From JAOUGY01 sp963792365 (GTDB taxonomy: Bacteria; Actinomycetota; Acidimicrobiia; Spongiisociales; ZC4RG35), in contig CAWBVW010000001.1 of NCBI GenBank assembly GCA_963792365.1, positions 186,001 through 250,000 of the forward strand: a stretch of 64,000 nt of DNA, given 5' to 3'. Positions 7,673 to 17,423 of the stretch are shown here, piece after piece. Position numbers and translations under genes: made by a program. How positions within the stretch are numbered: position 1 is the stretch's first letter; each line of letters starts with the position of its first letter. Under the pieces are notes generated by a model that searched no databases, was not told where the DNA came from, and was given only the letters and a program-made list of their open reading frames with translations.

Positions 7673-9337
7673 GTGATTACATCACCAGCCTCCAGCCTCG
7701 CCGACGAGTTCCTCGACTTCCGACTTCGCGAGGATTTCGAGAACTCGCTGTGGTCCGGCGAGCTGACCCACATTGACGCCTGGCCGGACATCACGGCCGA
7801 CGGAGAGCGAGTGCGAAGCCAGTCGCTCGAGTCCTTTGCCGAGCGGGCCGAGTCTTTGCCGATCGAGTCGCCGCGCGACCGTCTCCTGGCCGAGACGATC
7901 TCGTTCACCGGGCGTTCACAGGCAATCCAGGTGCAATGGTCCCCGGAGCTGCGATGGCTCGACCCGTCGATGGGGATGTTGGGGCTGATCTTCACATTTC
8001 TCCCCCGTCAGCCGTTGGTCGACGACGATCACGGTGAGCGGTACCTCACCAAGATTCGCTCGTTCCCTGAGTTCGCCCGCGTATGGGGTGGCCGCCTGGA
8101 AGCAGCCGTCGAGGTGGGGATCGTGCCCAGCATCGCACAGCTGCGCTCGCAGCTGGCACAGCTTGACCGATGGCTTTCGCAGCCGCTGTCGACGGGACCG
8201 CTGGGAGCTCAGCCTGCGCCTCAATCGTTCGACGAGCGGCATTCGGCGATCTGGCGAGCCGCGTTGCACAACTCCCTCGACGGGGACATGACGTTGGCCC
8301 TACGTGAGCTTGTCACCGTGTTTGCGGACACGCTGGTTCCCGCAGCACGGCCCGACGAGGAACCCGGCTTGCTGCACCTCGGTGGTGGCTCCGATTTGTA
8401 CGAGCGCCTTGTCTGGGCCCACACCAGCCTCCACGTATCCGCACGAGAGGTCCACGAGATCGGCCTCGCTCAGGTCGAGCGCCTCGACGACGAATATCGG
8501 ACGATCGCCGGTCCTCTGGTCGACACAACCGATCTCGCTGAGATCTACAGGCGACTTCGAGAAGATCCAAACCTCCACTACTCGGACGCCACCACGCTGG
8601 TGAACGATGCAACGAGAATCCTCCAGAAGGCGGAAGCAGCTCTCGACGGCTGGTTCGGGACGACCCCGAACGCCCCCTGCACCGCAACCGCCATCGAACA
8701 CGGAGCGCTGGCCTTCTACTCGCGGCCCGCCCGCGACGGCTCCAAGGCCGGACAGTTCTTCTTCAACACGTCCGATCCCGGCATGTGGGGCACGTTCCAG
8801 TTGGAGGCGGTCACCTATCACGAAGGCATTCCCGGGCATCATCTTCAGCTTGCCACCGCCCTAGAGGCACCGGGCCTCCATCGGCTGCTCGCCGATTACT
8901 ACGTGGCGGCCTACAACGAGGGTTGGGGTCTCTACACGGAACGATTGGCCGACGAGATGGGTCTCTATTCGACACCGCTCGACCGAGTTGGGATGCTGTC
9001 GGCCGATTCGATGCGCGCCTGCCGGCTCGTGGTCGACACCGGCATCCATGCGCTCGGCTGGAGCCGGCAGCAGGCGATCGACTACCTGTCGGACAACTCG
9101 CCGATGACCCGGCTCCAGGTCGAAGGCGAGATCGATCGCTACATCGGCAATCCCGGACAGGCTCTCGGGTACATGATGGGACGAATCGCAATCGACGGAA
9201 TCCGATCGAAGGCCGAATCGGCACTGGGCGACCGATTCGACATCGCCGCGTTCCACGACGCCGTACTGTCGACGGGATCGGTGCCGCTCGCCAGCCTTTC
9301 GAGGGTGGTCGACGAATGGGTCGACAGCCGCAGTTGA
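7673..9337 (+). CDS. DUF885 family putative zinc carboxypeptidase-like protein
   Basis: A 554-residue protein of the DUF885 family, related to M32/M3-type metallopeptidases. The zinc motif HEGIPGHH is at residues 383-390, followed by the downstream ligand region NEGWGLYTERLADEMG. The C-terminal SPMTRLQVEGEIDRYIGNPGQALGYMMG is also typical. No signal peptide is visible, so it is probably cytoplasmic. It starts at GTG 7673, divergent from the cobalamin riboswitch by about 50 bp. Substrate is unknown; most family members remain uncharacterised, so peptidase activity is a family-level inference. Confidence 0.85.
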   Translation: MITSPASSLADEFLDFRLREDFENSLWSGELTHIDAWPDITADGERVRSQSLESFAERAESLPIESPRDRLLAETISFTGRSQAIQVQWSPELRWLDPSMGMLGLIFTFLPRQPLVDDDHGERYLTKIRSFPEFARVWGGRLEAAVEVGIVPSIAQLRSQLAQLDRWLSQPLSTGPLGAQPAPQSFDERHSAIWRAALHNSLDGDMTLALRELVTVFADTLVPAARPDEEPGLLHLGGGSDLYERLVWAHTSLHVSAREVHEIGLAQVERLDDEYRTIAGPLVDTTDLAEIYRRLREDPNLHYSDATTLVNDATRILQKAEAALDGWFGTTPNAPCTATAIEHGALAFYSRPARDGSKAGQFFFNTSDPGMWGTFQLEAVTYHEGIPGHHLQLATALEAPGLHRLLADYYVAAYNEGWGLYTERLADEMGLYSTPLDRVGMLSADSMRACRLVVDTGIHALGWSRQQAIDYLSDNSPMTRLQVEGEIDRYIGNPGQALGYMMGRIAIDGIRSKAESALGDRFDIAAFHDAVLSTGSVPLASLSRVVDEWVDSRS

Positions 9338-9476
9338 GCTCTGGCCCCGATTCGGAAGCCTCGCAGTTGACCCCCCCACGACCGACTTCCGCCGCGTGGG
9401 CTCCTCGATGGGGGCTGAGACGGGCGTGGGGGCTCCCCTCAGGCGTACGACAACGCCCGACGGAGAGGTGAAGAGC

Positions 9477-10228
9477 ATGTCTCGAACCCGTACCTGGCCA
9501 TGGCCGTGGCCTTCGCGAAGCTCGTCGTCGCGATCCCGCTGCCGAGCCTGGGCTTGGTACCAACGACCACCCGATCCGTACATAACCCTCGATTCGTCTG
9601 TTCCCGCCGGTTCGACGGTGATATCGATCATCAACAGCGGGGACATGATCGGCGCCTTCGAGGTCCAGGGCTTGCCCGATGGCATCGGGCTCACGCCGGG
9701 CGCGAGGCGCGGGACTGTCGACGTCTACGTTCCGCACGAGCAGACCACCATCCCGTTCTTCGGTACAGCCGACTTCGAGAACGCTTCGGTTGCTCGACTC
9801 ACGCCGCCACTCGTGGCCGCGTGGGTGCAGTCCTCGACGCCTCTGTGGCCCTCTCCCCCGACCTGGGCTACCAGTGGTTCTGTTTGGCGTTCATGGCGGG
9901 ACCGGCCTGGGGTTTCGACGACTACGTGTTCTTCACCGGTGAAGAGACCGACGACATCGTCGACGTATGGCCTGGAGCGGAGTTCGGTGCCGACCCGGGT
10001 ATCGCACCCCAGCGCCAAGGCGGATATGCAGTTGCACTCGATACGTCCACGGCGACTCGGCGCCCATCGCCGGCATGGGTCGCCTCAACCATGAGAACAC
10101 GGTCTGGCTCCCCGGATACTCTCGTCTCGTCGGCCTGACCACGGGACACGTTCAACGGCCCGTCGTCACAGCTGTACATGTACCTGGCCAGGGACCAGCG
10201 CGGGGTGTTCAAGGACACCGGGGCTGAC
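9477..10228 (+). pseudogene. Secreted DUF839/PhoX-like protein gene, shattered by frameshifts
   Basis: Fragments of one protein appear in order in changing frames. They are a signal-peptide-like MAVAFAKLVVAIPLPSLGLV (frame 2), DSSVPAGSTVISIINSGDM to FFGTADFENASVARL (frame 3), MAGPAWGFDDYVFFTGEETD to GGYAVALDT (frame 2), GMGRLNHENTVWLPGYSRL (frame 1), and then DTFNGPSSQLYMYLARDQRG (frame 2). At least four frame changes are needed and the C-terminal part is missing. The ATG at 9477 still has a GGAGAGG site upstream. The phrases recall secreted DUF839/PhoX-type phosphatase-like proteins, recognised from memory only. So many shifts in 750 bp, with clean genes on both sides, argue for real decay rather than sequencing error. 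Confidence 0.7.
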
Positions 10229-10240
10229 CGATCGGCGGCG

Positions 10241-11470
10241 CTACACCAGTTCGGCGAGTCTGCGCTGGAGGTGCCGCAACTCGACCGGGTTGACCGCCGT
10301 CGCTTGGGCCTGCCGATAGGCCTCGGCGGCGGCGGTCGTCCGACCCAGCTCGACGAGAAACCGGCCGCGAGCTGCGTGATAGAGATGATCGCCCTCGAGG
10401 CCGACGATCCGATCGAGCAGTGCCAAACCGGCCGCCGCCCCTCTCCACAATCCGACGGCGACGGCGTGATTCATGGCCACGACGGGTGTGGGAAGGTGAC
10501 GTCCGAGCTCGCCATAGAGCGCGGCGATCTGCTTCCAGTCAGTCTGTTCGAACGTCCCGGCTTCGGTGTGCACGGCGGCGATCGCCGCTTGGATCTGGTA
10601 CGGACCGGGGCGTCCCATCCGCAGTGCCCGCTCCACCAGCCTGGCTGCGGTGTCGATCTCGGGACGATTCCACCTCGATCGGTCCTGATCCTCCAACAGC
10701 ACGAGATCGCCGTGTCCGTCGATCCGGGTATCGGCACGAGCATGGTGGAGCCGCATGAGTGCCTCGAGACCCAGCGTTTCCGGTTCATCCGGCATGAGCG
10801 CCGACAACAACGATCCGAGCCGCAGCGCCTCGGCCGCCAGGTCGGCTCGGACCAGCGTTGCACCGTGGTGTGACGAGTATCCCTCCGTGAAGATCAGATA
10901 GATGACGGCGAGCACGGCTGCCACCCTGTCCGGAAGCTCGGATGCCCCCGGCACCTCGTAGGGGACCATCTCATCTCTGATCCGGCGCTTGGCGCGAACC
11001 AGCCGTTGGTACATGGTGGACTCCGAGACCATGAACGCGGATGCGATCTCGTCCACTTCGAGACCACCGATCGTCTTCAGCGTCAGCGCCACCTGGGCTT
11101 CCAACGCAAGCACCGGATGACAGCACGTGAAGATGAGGCGGAGCCGTTCGTCGGGAATCGAGCCGTCGTCACGCGGTTGCTCGAACTCGGACTCGAGCCG
11201 CAACAGCACGGTGAGCTCCGATGTCTTTCGCTCGAGCGTCTTTCCGCGCCGGATCCGGTCGATCGCCTTGCGCCGCGCCGTTGTCGTCAGCCAGGCAGCG
11301 GGATTGTCGGGCACACCTCGCCTCGGCCACGCCGCCAACGCAGTTGCCATGGCTTCGGAGAGAGCGTCCTCGGCGAGGTCGATGTCGCGCAGAGTCTTGA
11401 TCAGACCCGACAGCACCAGGCCGTATTCCGCCCTGAAGACCTGCTCGATCGCGGCAGTCGTCTCACTCAT
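10241..11470 (-). CDS. ECF RNA polymerase sigma factor with long C-terminal domain (ECF42-like)
   Basis: A 409-residue sigma factor. Region 2 is at about residues 8-75 (LAEDALSEAMATALAAWP, then NPAAWLTTTARRKAIDRIRR) and region 4 at about 110-170, with a helix-turn-helix in LEVDEIASAFMVSESTMYQRLVRAKRRI. A roughly 230-residue helical extension follows, containing IFTEGYSSHHG and a tetratricopeptide-like end. This extra domain marks the ECF42/DUF6596 group. Those genes usually sit beside a small DGPF/YCII-related protein gene. None is seen here: the neighbours are a pseudogene and an HtrA protease. No anti-sigma factor is visible. Confidence 0.88.
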   Translation of the reverse strand: MSETTAAIEQVFRAEYGLVLSGLIKTLRDIDLAEDALSEAMATALAAWPRRGVPDNPAAWLTTTARRKAIDRIRRGKTLERKTSELTVLLRLESEFEQPRDDGSIPDERLRLIFTCCHPVLALEAQVALTLKTIGGLEVDEIASAFMVSESTMYQRLVRAKRRIRDEMVPYEVPGASELPDRVAAVLAVIYLIFTEGYSSHHGATLVRADLAAEALRLGSLLSALMPDEPETLGLEALMRLHHARADTRIDGHGDLVLLEDQDRSRWNRPEIDTAARLVERALRMGRPGPYQIQAAIAAVHTEAGTFEQTDWKQIAALYGELGRHLPTPVVAMNHAVAVGLWRGAAAGLALLDRIVGLEGDHLYHAARGRFLVELGRTTAAAEAYRQAQATAVNPVELRHLQRRLAELV

Positions 11471-11622
11471 CGCACATCACCGCTTCACCGTGGTTCGCCA
11501 TCATCCACCATACGACGATCGACGAGCCGCCTTTTCGACCACGCATGGCGTTCGAGCATCGGTTGCGCGATCGAGATCGTCCCGTGGCGTCCGACCGCCC
11601 ACTCACCCGCGAAGAGCTCAGG

Positions 11623-12771
11623 TCACTCGGCCGCGCCGAGAGTGGCGCCGAGTTCGAGTGTCTCACCGTCGCGAATGACTTCGAGAACCACCGTCTCACC
11701 GGCTTCGTAGCTCCGCACTTGGGCTGCGAGGTCTTCGATGCCTGCCACAGGTTCGCCGTTGATGGAAACCACGACGTCGTTCACCTCCAGCCCGGCATCG
11801 GCGGCGGCCGATCCACCCACTACTTCGGTGATGACCGCACCCGGTGTCTCGTTGACCTCGGCGGCCTGGCCCAGCACTCCGAGCCGACCCGGCACGAACT
11901 GGCCTCCACTGGTGAGGGCGGTGGCCACCCGGTAGGCACGGTCTATGGGGACGGCGAAACCGACACCATCGTTCGCACCGCTGCTGGAGTAGATCGAAAC
12001 GTTGATCCCGATGACCTTGCCTTGACGGTCGACGAGCGCGCCGCCGGAGTTTCCAGGGTTGATGGAAGCGTCTGTCTGGATCATGTTGACGTAGAACTGT
12101 CCGATTTGAGAGGCCAGCGGACGGTTGACGGCGCTCACGATCCCCGCCGTCACCGTAGAGTCGAGACCCCACGGGCTGCCCACCGCGATCGCAAGCTGTC
12201 CGGCCCTGAGCTCCTCACCGAGCGCCAAGGCTGCTGCTGGGAGATTTGTGCGATCGACGGCCACCACCGCGATGTCGTTCGCCGTGTCGGCACCCACGAC
12301 CTCGGCTTCGAGCTCGGTCCCGTCGTTGAGTCTCACTTGCACGTCGAACGCGTCGTCGACCACGTGGGCTGCGGTGAGGATGTGACCGTCCGGGTCGTAG
12401 ATCACGCCACTGCCCACGCCGGACTGGAACCCGGACTGGTCCAGCACTTTGATTTGCACCATCGCGGGGAGCACGGCCTGGGCGATGTCGGCGATCGGTT
12501 CCTCTCCGGGAACGATCGACGGTGCGGTGACGACCGGCGGCGCCGGTGTCTCGACCCGCTCGCCCGCGGCGGGGGCGGTTGCCGTGGTCGTGGCAACGAC
12601 ATCCTGAGCCACGGGGTCGACCGTCGCGGCCGGATCGGAGGAAACGAGCCACCCGATCCCCAGCCCGGATGCAAACAACAGAGCGGCACCGAGGACGCCG
12701 CTGAGAATGCGGGTCGACCGCCGCGGTGTCTCGGTGTGGAAGGTGGTCATGTCGGTGGGGGTGTCGTACAT
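11623..12771 (-). CDS. HtrA/DegP-type membrane-anchored serine protease with PDZ domain
   Basis: A 382-residue protein with a short cytoplasmic N-terminus, one membrane segment (about residues 24-44) and a Thr/Ala/Pro-rich linker. Next come a trypsin-like domain with triad His136 (TAAHVV), Asp166 (NDIAVV) and Ser242 (NPGNSGGA), and a C-terminal PDZ domain (about 285-375). Such proteases degrade or refold damaged proteins on the outer side of the membrane. The ATG at 12771 has GAGGAG upstream. The gene follows a response regulator and sensor kinase on the same strand, an order like mycobacterial mprA-mprB-pepD. This suggests an envelope-stress cassette, by inference. Confidence 0.92.
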   Translation of the reverse strand: MYDTPTDMTTFHTETPRRSTRILSGVLGAALLFASGLGIGWLVSSDPAATVDPVAQDVVATTTATAPAAGERVETPAPPVVTAPSIVPGEEPIADIAQAVLPAMVQIKVLDQSGFQSGVGSGVIYDPDGHILTAAHVVDDAFDVQVRLNDGTELEAEVVGADTANDIAVVAVDRTNLPAAALALGEELRAGQLAIAVGSPWGLDSTVTAGIVSAVNRPLASQIGQFYVNMIQTDASINPGNSGGALVDRQGKVIGINVSIYSSSGANDGVGFAVPIDRAYRVATALTSGGQFVPGRLGVLGQAAEVNETPGAVITEVVGGSAAADAGLEVNDVVVSINGEPVAGIEDLAAQVRSYEAGETVVLEVIRDGETLELGATLGAAE

Positions 12772-12836
12772 GGCTCCTCTTCGAACGTCGGTGACGGCAG
12801 TCGTGTTCCCGTGCTGACAGAAGTATCCGTCATACG

Positions 12837-13985
12837 CTAAAAGACCGGTAAAGCAGACATGTGAGGCCGATCAGATCCGGTACCGGCACCCAGGGGGATC
12901 CAAAGGGCCACCACCGCGCCTCCGCCGGATCGAGCGACAGCGTCGACACTTCCTCCATGGTGGCGGGCGATCTCACGGACGATGGCAAGCCCCAGGCGTC
13001 CTGCCACCTCCTTCTCTCCGCGGACGACGGCCGGGTCCAGGCCCGGGCCGCGGTCGGCGATCGCGACGTATCCCCAGTCGTCGACACATCCGGACGCAAC
13101 AACGATCGCCGACTCAGGTGGTGCTACGTCGATCGCATTGTCGATCAGGTTGCCGACGGCCCGGCCGAGGGCCAAACGGTCGGCGAGTACGAGGGCAGGG
13201 CGGCCCCGCACGCTCAGCTCCACGCCGGCCTCCACGGCCCTGGCCTTTATTTCGGCTGCCACCTGCTGAATCACCCCGGCCAGGTCGACGTTCACCAGCG
13301 TCGGCGCCCCTGCCTCCATGCGGGCTGCGGCCAGGAGGTCGTCGATCATCCGAGACATCCGCTCACTGGCGCGCAGCGCGATCGCACCGGTCTCGCGCCA
13401 TTCCTCGACGGTGACGGCCGGATCGCTCATGGTCACATCGAGATTCGAGCGAATGATCGCCAGCGGGGTTCGCAGGTCGTGCGATGTCCGGGCGAGGAAG
13501 TCCTTCTGGGAGGTGAACGCGCGATCGAGCCGGTCGAGCATCGAATCGAACGTCCTGCTCATCCGGGTGAGTTCGTCGTCTGGCCCGTCGAGAGCGATCC
13601 TCCGACTGAGGTCGGTCGCTTCGATCTCCCTGGCAACCTGGGTGATCCGGCCCACGGGCTCGAGGGCCCGGCCGGCAACGAACCATCCGACGACGACCGC
13701 AGCGACGAACAACGCGGCCAGCACGATGACGATCGCCCAGGCGGTCTGGTTGAGAACCGCCTCCCGCAGGAAGCTCTCCATCGTCCTGTACTCACGCTCG
13801 CCCAGCTGGATGAACAGATCCCCCACCTGGGCGCCGATGATCTGGCGCTGTGTGATGCTGCGAATCTGCGTCAGGAGCACCAGGTAGACCACGGCGAGGG
13901 CGAGACCGGCGATCCCGAACACCACCGCCATCGTCATGCCGGTGAGGCGGAATCGGAGCGACTTGGTCAGCGGCGGAAGCTGCAT
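12837..13985 (-). CDS. Sensor histidine kinase
   Basis: A 382-residue two-component sensor. Two membrane segments (about 16-38 and 82-104) enclose a small extracellular loop of about 45 residues. A HAMP linker, a dimerisation domain with phosphoacceptor His169 in TSHDLRTPLA, and a catalytic domain with N-box NLIDNAIDVAP and G-box DRGPGLDP follow. It is 38 bp downstream of the response regulator gene, its likely partner. The small sensing loop suggests a membrane or periplasmic cue rather than binding of a large ligand. The signal is unknown. Confidence 0.92.
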   Translation of the reverse strand: MQLPPLTKSLRFRLTGMTMAVVFGIAGLALAVVYLVLLTQIRSITQRQIIGAQVGDLFIQLGEREYRTMESFLREAVLNQTAWAIVIVLAALFVAAVVVGWFVAGRALEPVGRITQVAREIEATDLSRRIALDGPDDELTRMSRTFDSMLDRLDRAFTSQKDFLARTSHDLRTPLAIIRSNLDVTMSDPAVTVEEWRETGAIALRASERMSRMIDDLLAAARMEAGAPTLVNVDLAGVIQQVAAEIKARAVEAGVELSVRGRPALVLADRLALGRAVGNLIDNAIDVAPPESAIVVASGCVDDWGYVAIADRGPGLDPAVVRGEKEVAGRLGLAIVREIARHHGGSVDAVARSGGGAVVALWIPLGAGTGSDRPHMSALPVF

Positions 13986-14023
13986 GGCACACTCAGGCTA
14001 CGGGCGGTCCGATAAGCATGACG

Positions 14024-14707
14024 TCAAGAGTCTTCCGGGCGAAAAACGTAGCCCCGCCCGGCAACCGTCTCGATCAGTGGAGGGTGTCCGAGCTTCTTGC
14101 GCAGATTCGAGATCGTCACTCGCACCGTGTTGGTGAACGGGTCCGTCATCTCGTCCCAGACGTGCTCGAGCAGCGTCTCTTGACTCAGAACCTCACCTGC
14201 GTGCCGTAGAAAGTACTCCAACAAGGCGAACTCCTTGACCGTCAGCGACATCGCCTCGCCGTCCCGGGAAGCGGTAAAGCGCACAGGATCGAGCTCCACC
14301 CCGCGGATCGAGATGACGGGTGGCGAATCGTCGTCTCTCCGCAGCAGCGCCCGCACGCGCGCTTCGAGCTCGGCGAACGCGAACGGCTTCACCAGGTAGT
14401 CGTCGGCTCCCGCGTCCAGACCCGAGACGCGATCGTCGATCGAGTCTCGTGCGGTCAGCATCAGAACTCGCGGCTTCAGATCGGACATCAGTGCCACCTC
14501 GCCGGAAGCCACTCTGGCGCAGAGATCCATCCCGGAGCCATCCGGAAGGTTCCAATCCAGCACCAGCAGGTCGTACTCACCGGAGAGCAATCGGATCTCC
14601 GCGTCGGCCACCGACCCGACGACGTCGATCGCATGCCCGCGGCGCCTCAGACCACGAGCGATCGCGTCGGCCAGATCAACTTCGTCTTCCACCACCAGCA
14701 GTCGCAT
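14024..14707 (-). CDS. OmpR-family response regulator
   Basis: A 227-residue regulator with a receiver domain (acidic pocket Glu7-Asp8, phosphoacceptor Asp51, Lys107 in VKPF) and a winged-helix DNA-binding domain (about 130-225). The latter includes LTVKEFALLEYFLRHAGEVLS and TVRVTISNLRKKLG. It is first of the three-gene set regulator-kinase-protease and probably controls it. Targets cannot be read from the sequence; no clear direct-repeat operator was found in the short upstream gap. Confidence 0.93.
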   Translation of the reverse strand: MRLLVVEDEVDLADAIARGLRRRGHAIDVVGSVADAEIRLLSGEYDLLVLDWNLPDGSGMDLCARVASGEVALMSDLKPRVLMLTARDSIDDRVSGLDAGADDYLVKPFAFAELEARVRALLRRDDDSPPVISIRGVELDPVRFTASRDGEAMSLTVKEFALLEYFLRHAGEVLSQETLLEHVWDEMTDPFTNTVRVTISNLRKKLGHPPLIETVAGRGYVFRPEDS

Positions 14708-14778
14708 GTCCCGGACAGGGTATCTGGACCCCGCTGCTTGAATCAGTCCTACAGAAGATCCACCTCGCAGCCGACTGG

Positions 14779-14961
14779 ATGACCATGATCGAGACCATCA
14801 TCGTCCGAGAGCCCACCGGCTTTCGCACCTACGCCGGTTGGGTTCTCAACCGCACCGATGAGGTTGTGGTCCTTGCGGCGATCTCCGATGTCTCTCACGA
14901 GCCATGCGCGGTGGTGATCCCTGTCGACCGCATCGTCACGGACGTGGCGACTGCCGCCTGA
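14779..14961 (+). CDS. Hypothetical 60-residue protein
   Basis: The short frame from ATG 14779 (or the in-frame ATG at 14785) encodes MIETIIVREPTGFRTYAGWV followed by a beta-rich, valine-rich segment ending in VDRIVTDVATAA. Composition is protein-like, with hydrophobic and charged residues alternating as in a small beta-barrel. It lies between the divergent response regulator gene and the GH65 gene. No family is recognised and the ribosome-binding site is weak, so the call is tentative. Confidence 0.45.
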   Translation: MTMIETIIVREPTGFRTYAGWVLNRTDEVVVLAAISDVSHEPCAVVIPVDRIVTDVATAA

Positions 14962-15049
14962 GGACCCAGGGTTCGGAGCACGGGGACGTCCGAGCCGCCT
15001 AGCCTTTGTGGCCGATGATCCACCCCGCCGATTGTCCCGGAGTGCCCCG

Positions 15050-17374
15050 ATGATCGGTCGTGCAAGAACCGACCTACCTGCCGACCTCTACCCGCATGAT
15101 CCGTGGGTGCTGGCCGAAGAGGCATACGCCCCTCGCTTCACCTACTTGGCGGAAACCATCTTTGCCCTGTCGAACGGGCACCTCGGCATCAGGGGCACCC
15201 TGCACGAGGGTGAACCGTCTCATGCCCCGGGCACGTTCGTCAACGGTCTCCACGAGACCTGGGAGATCACACACGCCGAGCACGCCTACGGTCTCGCGCA
15301 TACGGGTCAAACGATCGTAAACGTGCCCGATGCCACCGTCATTGAGGTGGCGGTGGACGGCTACCCGCTGAAGCCCGGCGACTCCCGACGTTTTCGACGT
15401 TGGCTCGACTTTCGGACCGGTGTCCTCGAGCGGGTCTCGACTTGGACCACACCCTCGGGCGTGGAAGTTGACGTCTGGTGCCGGCGACTCGTATCGCTTG
15501 CCTATCCCGAACTCGCATCGTTTTGGGTCCGGGTGGAAGTGGACCGGGCATGCCACGTCGAGGTCAAGTCCCGCATCATCAACCGGCAGGACATCGCTGC
15601 ATCCGGCTTCGCCGCCAACGACCCGCGTCGCGCCGCCAGTCTGCCACACCGGGTGTTCGAACCGCGAGCGGCCACCGTCGAGGGAACCCGACTCATCCAG
15701 TCTTGGGTGACTTCACAATCCCGACAAGGGCTCGTGATGGGAATCGACCACCGGTGCAGCCTGTCGGAGGGCACGCTCACCCACGTTCGCAACGTCGACG
15801 ACTTCGGCTTCATCTTCGAATTCGACGCGATGCCGGCCCGTCCGATCGACATCACCAAGCACGCGGTGTACCTCCACTCGTCGACGGAACCGGACGTCTA
15901 CGATCGAGCCGAGGCAGAGGAAAAGCTGCAGCTCGCCCTCGGGCTCGGATTCGAGGGGCTGGCCGCCGCCCAGCGGGTGGACCTCGAGCGGTTCTGGGGT
16001 CAGGCCGACATCGAAGCGGGCGCCGGCGCCGAGGTCCAGCGGGCGATCCGATGGACCTTGTTCCAGCTCCACCAGGCCTCCGCCAACCTCAACGGATTGT
16101 CCATCCCCGCCAAGGGCTTGACCGGACAGGCCTACGACGGCCACTACTTCTGGGACACCGAGATCTACGTCTTGCCGTTCCTGGCGTACACCCGACCAGA
16201 CCTCGCCGCCCAAATCCTGCGCTTCAGGTACTCACTGCTTCCAGCTGCCCGCCGGAGGGCCGAGCAGCTGGCGATGCGGGGTGCGCTGTTCCCATGGCGG
16301 ACCATCACCGGCGAGGAGGCGTCCGCCTATTTCCTCGCGGGCACCGCACAGTTCCACATCGACGCCGACATCGTCTACGCACTCCGAAAGTACGTCGAGG
16401 TGACGGGCGACGAATCCCTCTTGTGGGAGATCGGCGTGGAGCTTGCGGTCGAAACGGCGCGCATGTGGCACGACCTCGGGTTCTACCGAGGGAACCGCTT
16501 CCACATTCACGGCGTCACGGGACCCGACGAATACACGGCACTCGTAGACGACAACGCCTACACGAATGCCATGGCGAGGATGAACCTCAGGTTCGCAGCC
16601 GACGCGGTCGATCGAATGCGGCACGAACAGGCCGAGCGATACGCAGAGCTCGTCGAGAGCCTCGACCTCGACCCAGACGAGCCCGCCCAATGGCGCATCG
16701 CCGGAGACGCCATGTACATCCCCTACGACCTCGAGTTGGGCATGACTCCCCAGGACCACGACTTCCTGTCCAAGGAGCCGTGGGACTTCGCAGGCACACC
16801 GCCATCCAAGTACCCGCTTCTGCTGCATTTCCATCCGTTGGTGATCTACCGGTATCAGGTCTTGAAGCAGGCCGACGTCGTGCTGGCCGACTTCCTTCTC
16901 GGCGACGAGTTCTCACCCGAGCTGAAACGCGCCAACTTCGAGTACTACGACCCGATCACCACCGGAGACTCGTCGCTCTCGGCGTGCGTGCAGTCGATCA
17001 TGGCTGCGGAGATAGGGCTCGACGAGGCGTCGATCGCCCATTTCCACCATGCGCTGTTCATGGACCTGGCCGACCTCGCCGGGAACACCACCGACGGTGT
17101 GCACATGGCGTCGGCGGGCGGGGTGTGGATGTCTCTCGTGTTCGGATTCGGCGGCTTGCGAGATCATCGCGGCACGCTCCGAATCGACCCGCGCCTTCCC
17201 CGCGCATGGGATCACCTGCGTTTCCGCCTTCGATTCAGGGGGCGACTCTTGTCGATCGACATGGCCCATGACCGGGTTGCCGTCGACCTGTCCGGGGAGC
17301 CGATGAGTATTGAGATCAACGGAGTCCGTCACGACCTCCAGGACGGCGAGAAGGTGGTCGTGGATTCGGCCTGA
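15050..17374 (+). CDS. Glycoside hydrolase family 65 protein (disaccharide phosphorylase or hydrolase)
   Basis: A 774-residue GH65 protein. The N-terminal beta-sandwich domain begins with LAETIFALSNGHLGIRGTLHEG. The (alpha/alpha)6 catalytic barrel carries GQAYDGHYFWDTEIYVLPF and the catalytic acid Glu494 in VTGPDEYTALVDDNAYTN, and a C-terminal beta domain follows. The family splits maltose, trehalose, kojibiose or related alpha-glucosides, mostly by phosphorolysis giving beta-glucose 1-phosphate. The exact sugar cannot be told, and no beta-phosphoglucomutase gene is adjacent. ATG 15050, with GGAG nearby, is preferred over GTG 15008. It is convergent with the next gene, leaving 49 bp. Confidence 0.9.
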   Translation: MIGRARTDLPADLYPHDPWVLAEEAYAPRFTYLAETIFALSNGHLGIRGTLHEGEPSHAPGTFVNGLHETWEITHAEHAYGLAHTGQTIVNVPDATVIEVAVDGYPLKPGDSRRFRRWLDFRTGVLERVSTWTTPSGVEVDVWCRRLVSLAYPELASFWVRVEVDRACHVEVKSRIINRQDIAASGFAANDPRRAASLPHRVFEPRAATVEGTRLIQSWVTSQSRQGLVMGIDHRCSLSEGTLTHVRNVDDFGFIFEFDAMPARPIDITKHAVYLHSSTEPDVYDRAEAEEKLQLALGLGFEGLAAAQRVDLERFWGQADIEAGAGAEVQRAIRWTLFQLHQASANLNGLSIPAKGLTGQAYDGHYFWDTEIYVLPFLAYTRPDLAAQILRFRYSLLPAARRRAEQLAMRGALFPWRTITGEEASAYFLAGTAQFHIDADIVYALRKYVEVTGDESLLWEIGVELAVETARMWHDLGFYRGNRFHIHGVTGPDEYTALVDDNAYTNAMARMNLRFAADAVDRMRHEQAERYAELVESLDLDPDEPAQWRIAGDAMYIPYDLELGMTPQDHDFLSKEPWDFAGTPPSKYPLLLHFHPLVIYRYQVLKQADVVLADFLLGDEFSPELKRANFEYYDPITTGDSSLSACVQSIMAAEIGLDEASIAHFHHALFMDLADLAGNTTDGVHMASAGGVWMSLVFGFGGLRDHRGTLRIDPRLPRAWDHLRFRLRFRGRLLSIDMAHDRVAVDLSGEPMSIEINGVRHDLQDGEKVVVDSA

Positions 17375-17423
17375 GTCCCCACGCAGCCGAACTGGTCGAA
17401 GCACCCAGATCATGACCCGAACG

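Noticed and set aside
15478..17271. 597-residue plus-strand frame inside the GH65 gene
   Set aside because: It is the +2 shadow of the GH65 coding sequence, with an Arg/Pro-rich composition and no motifs.
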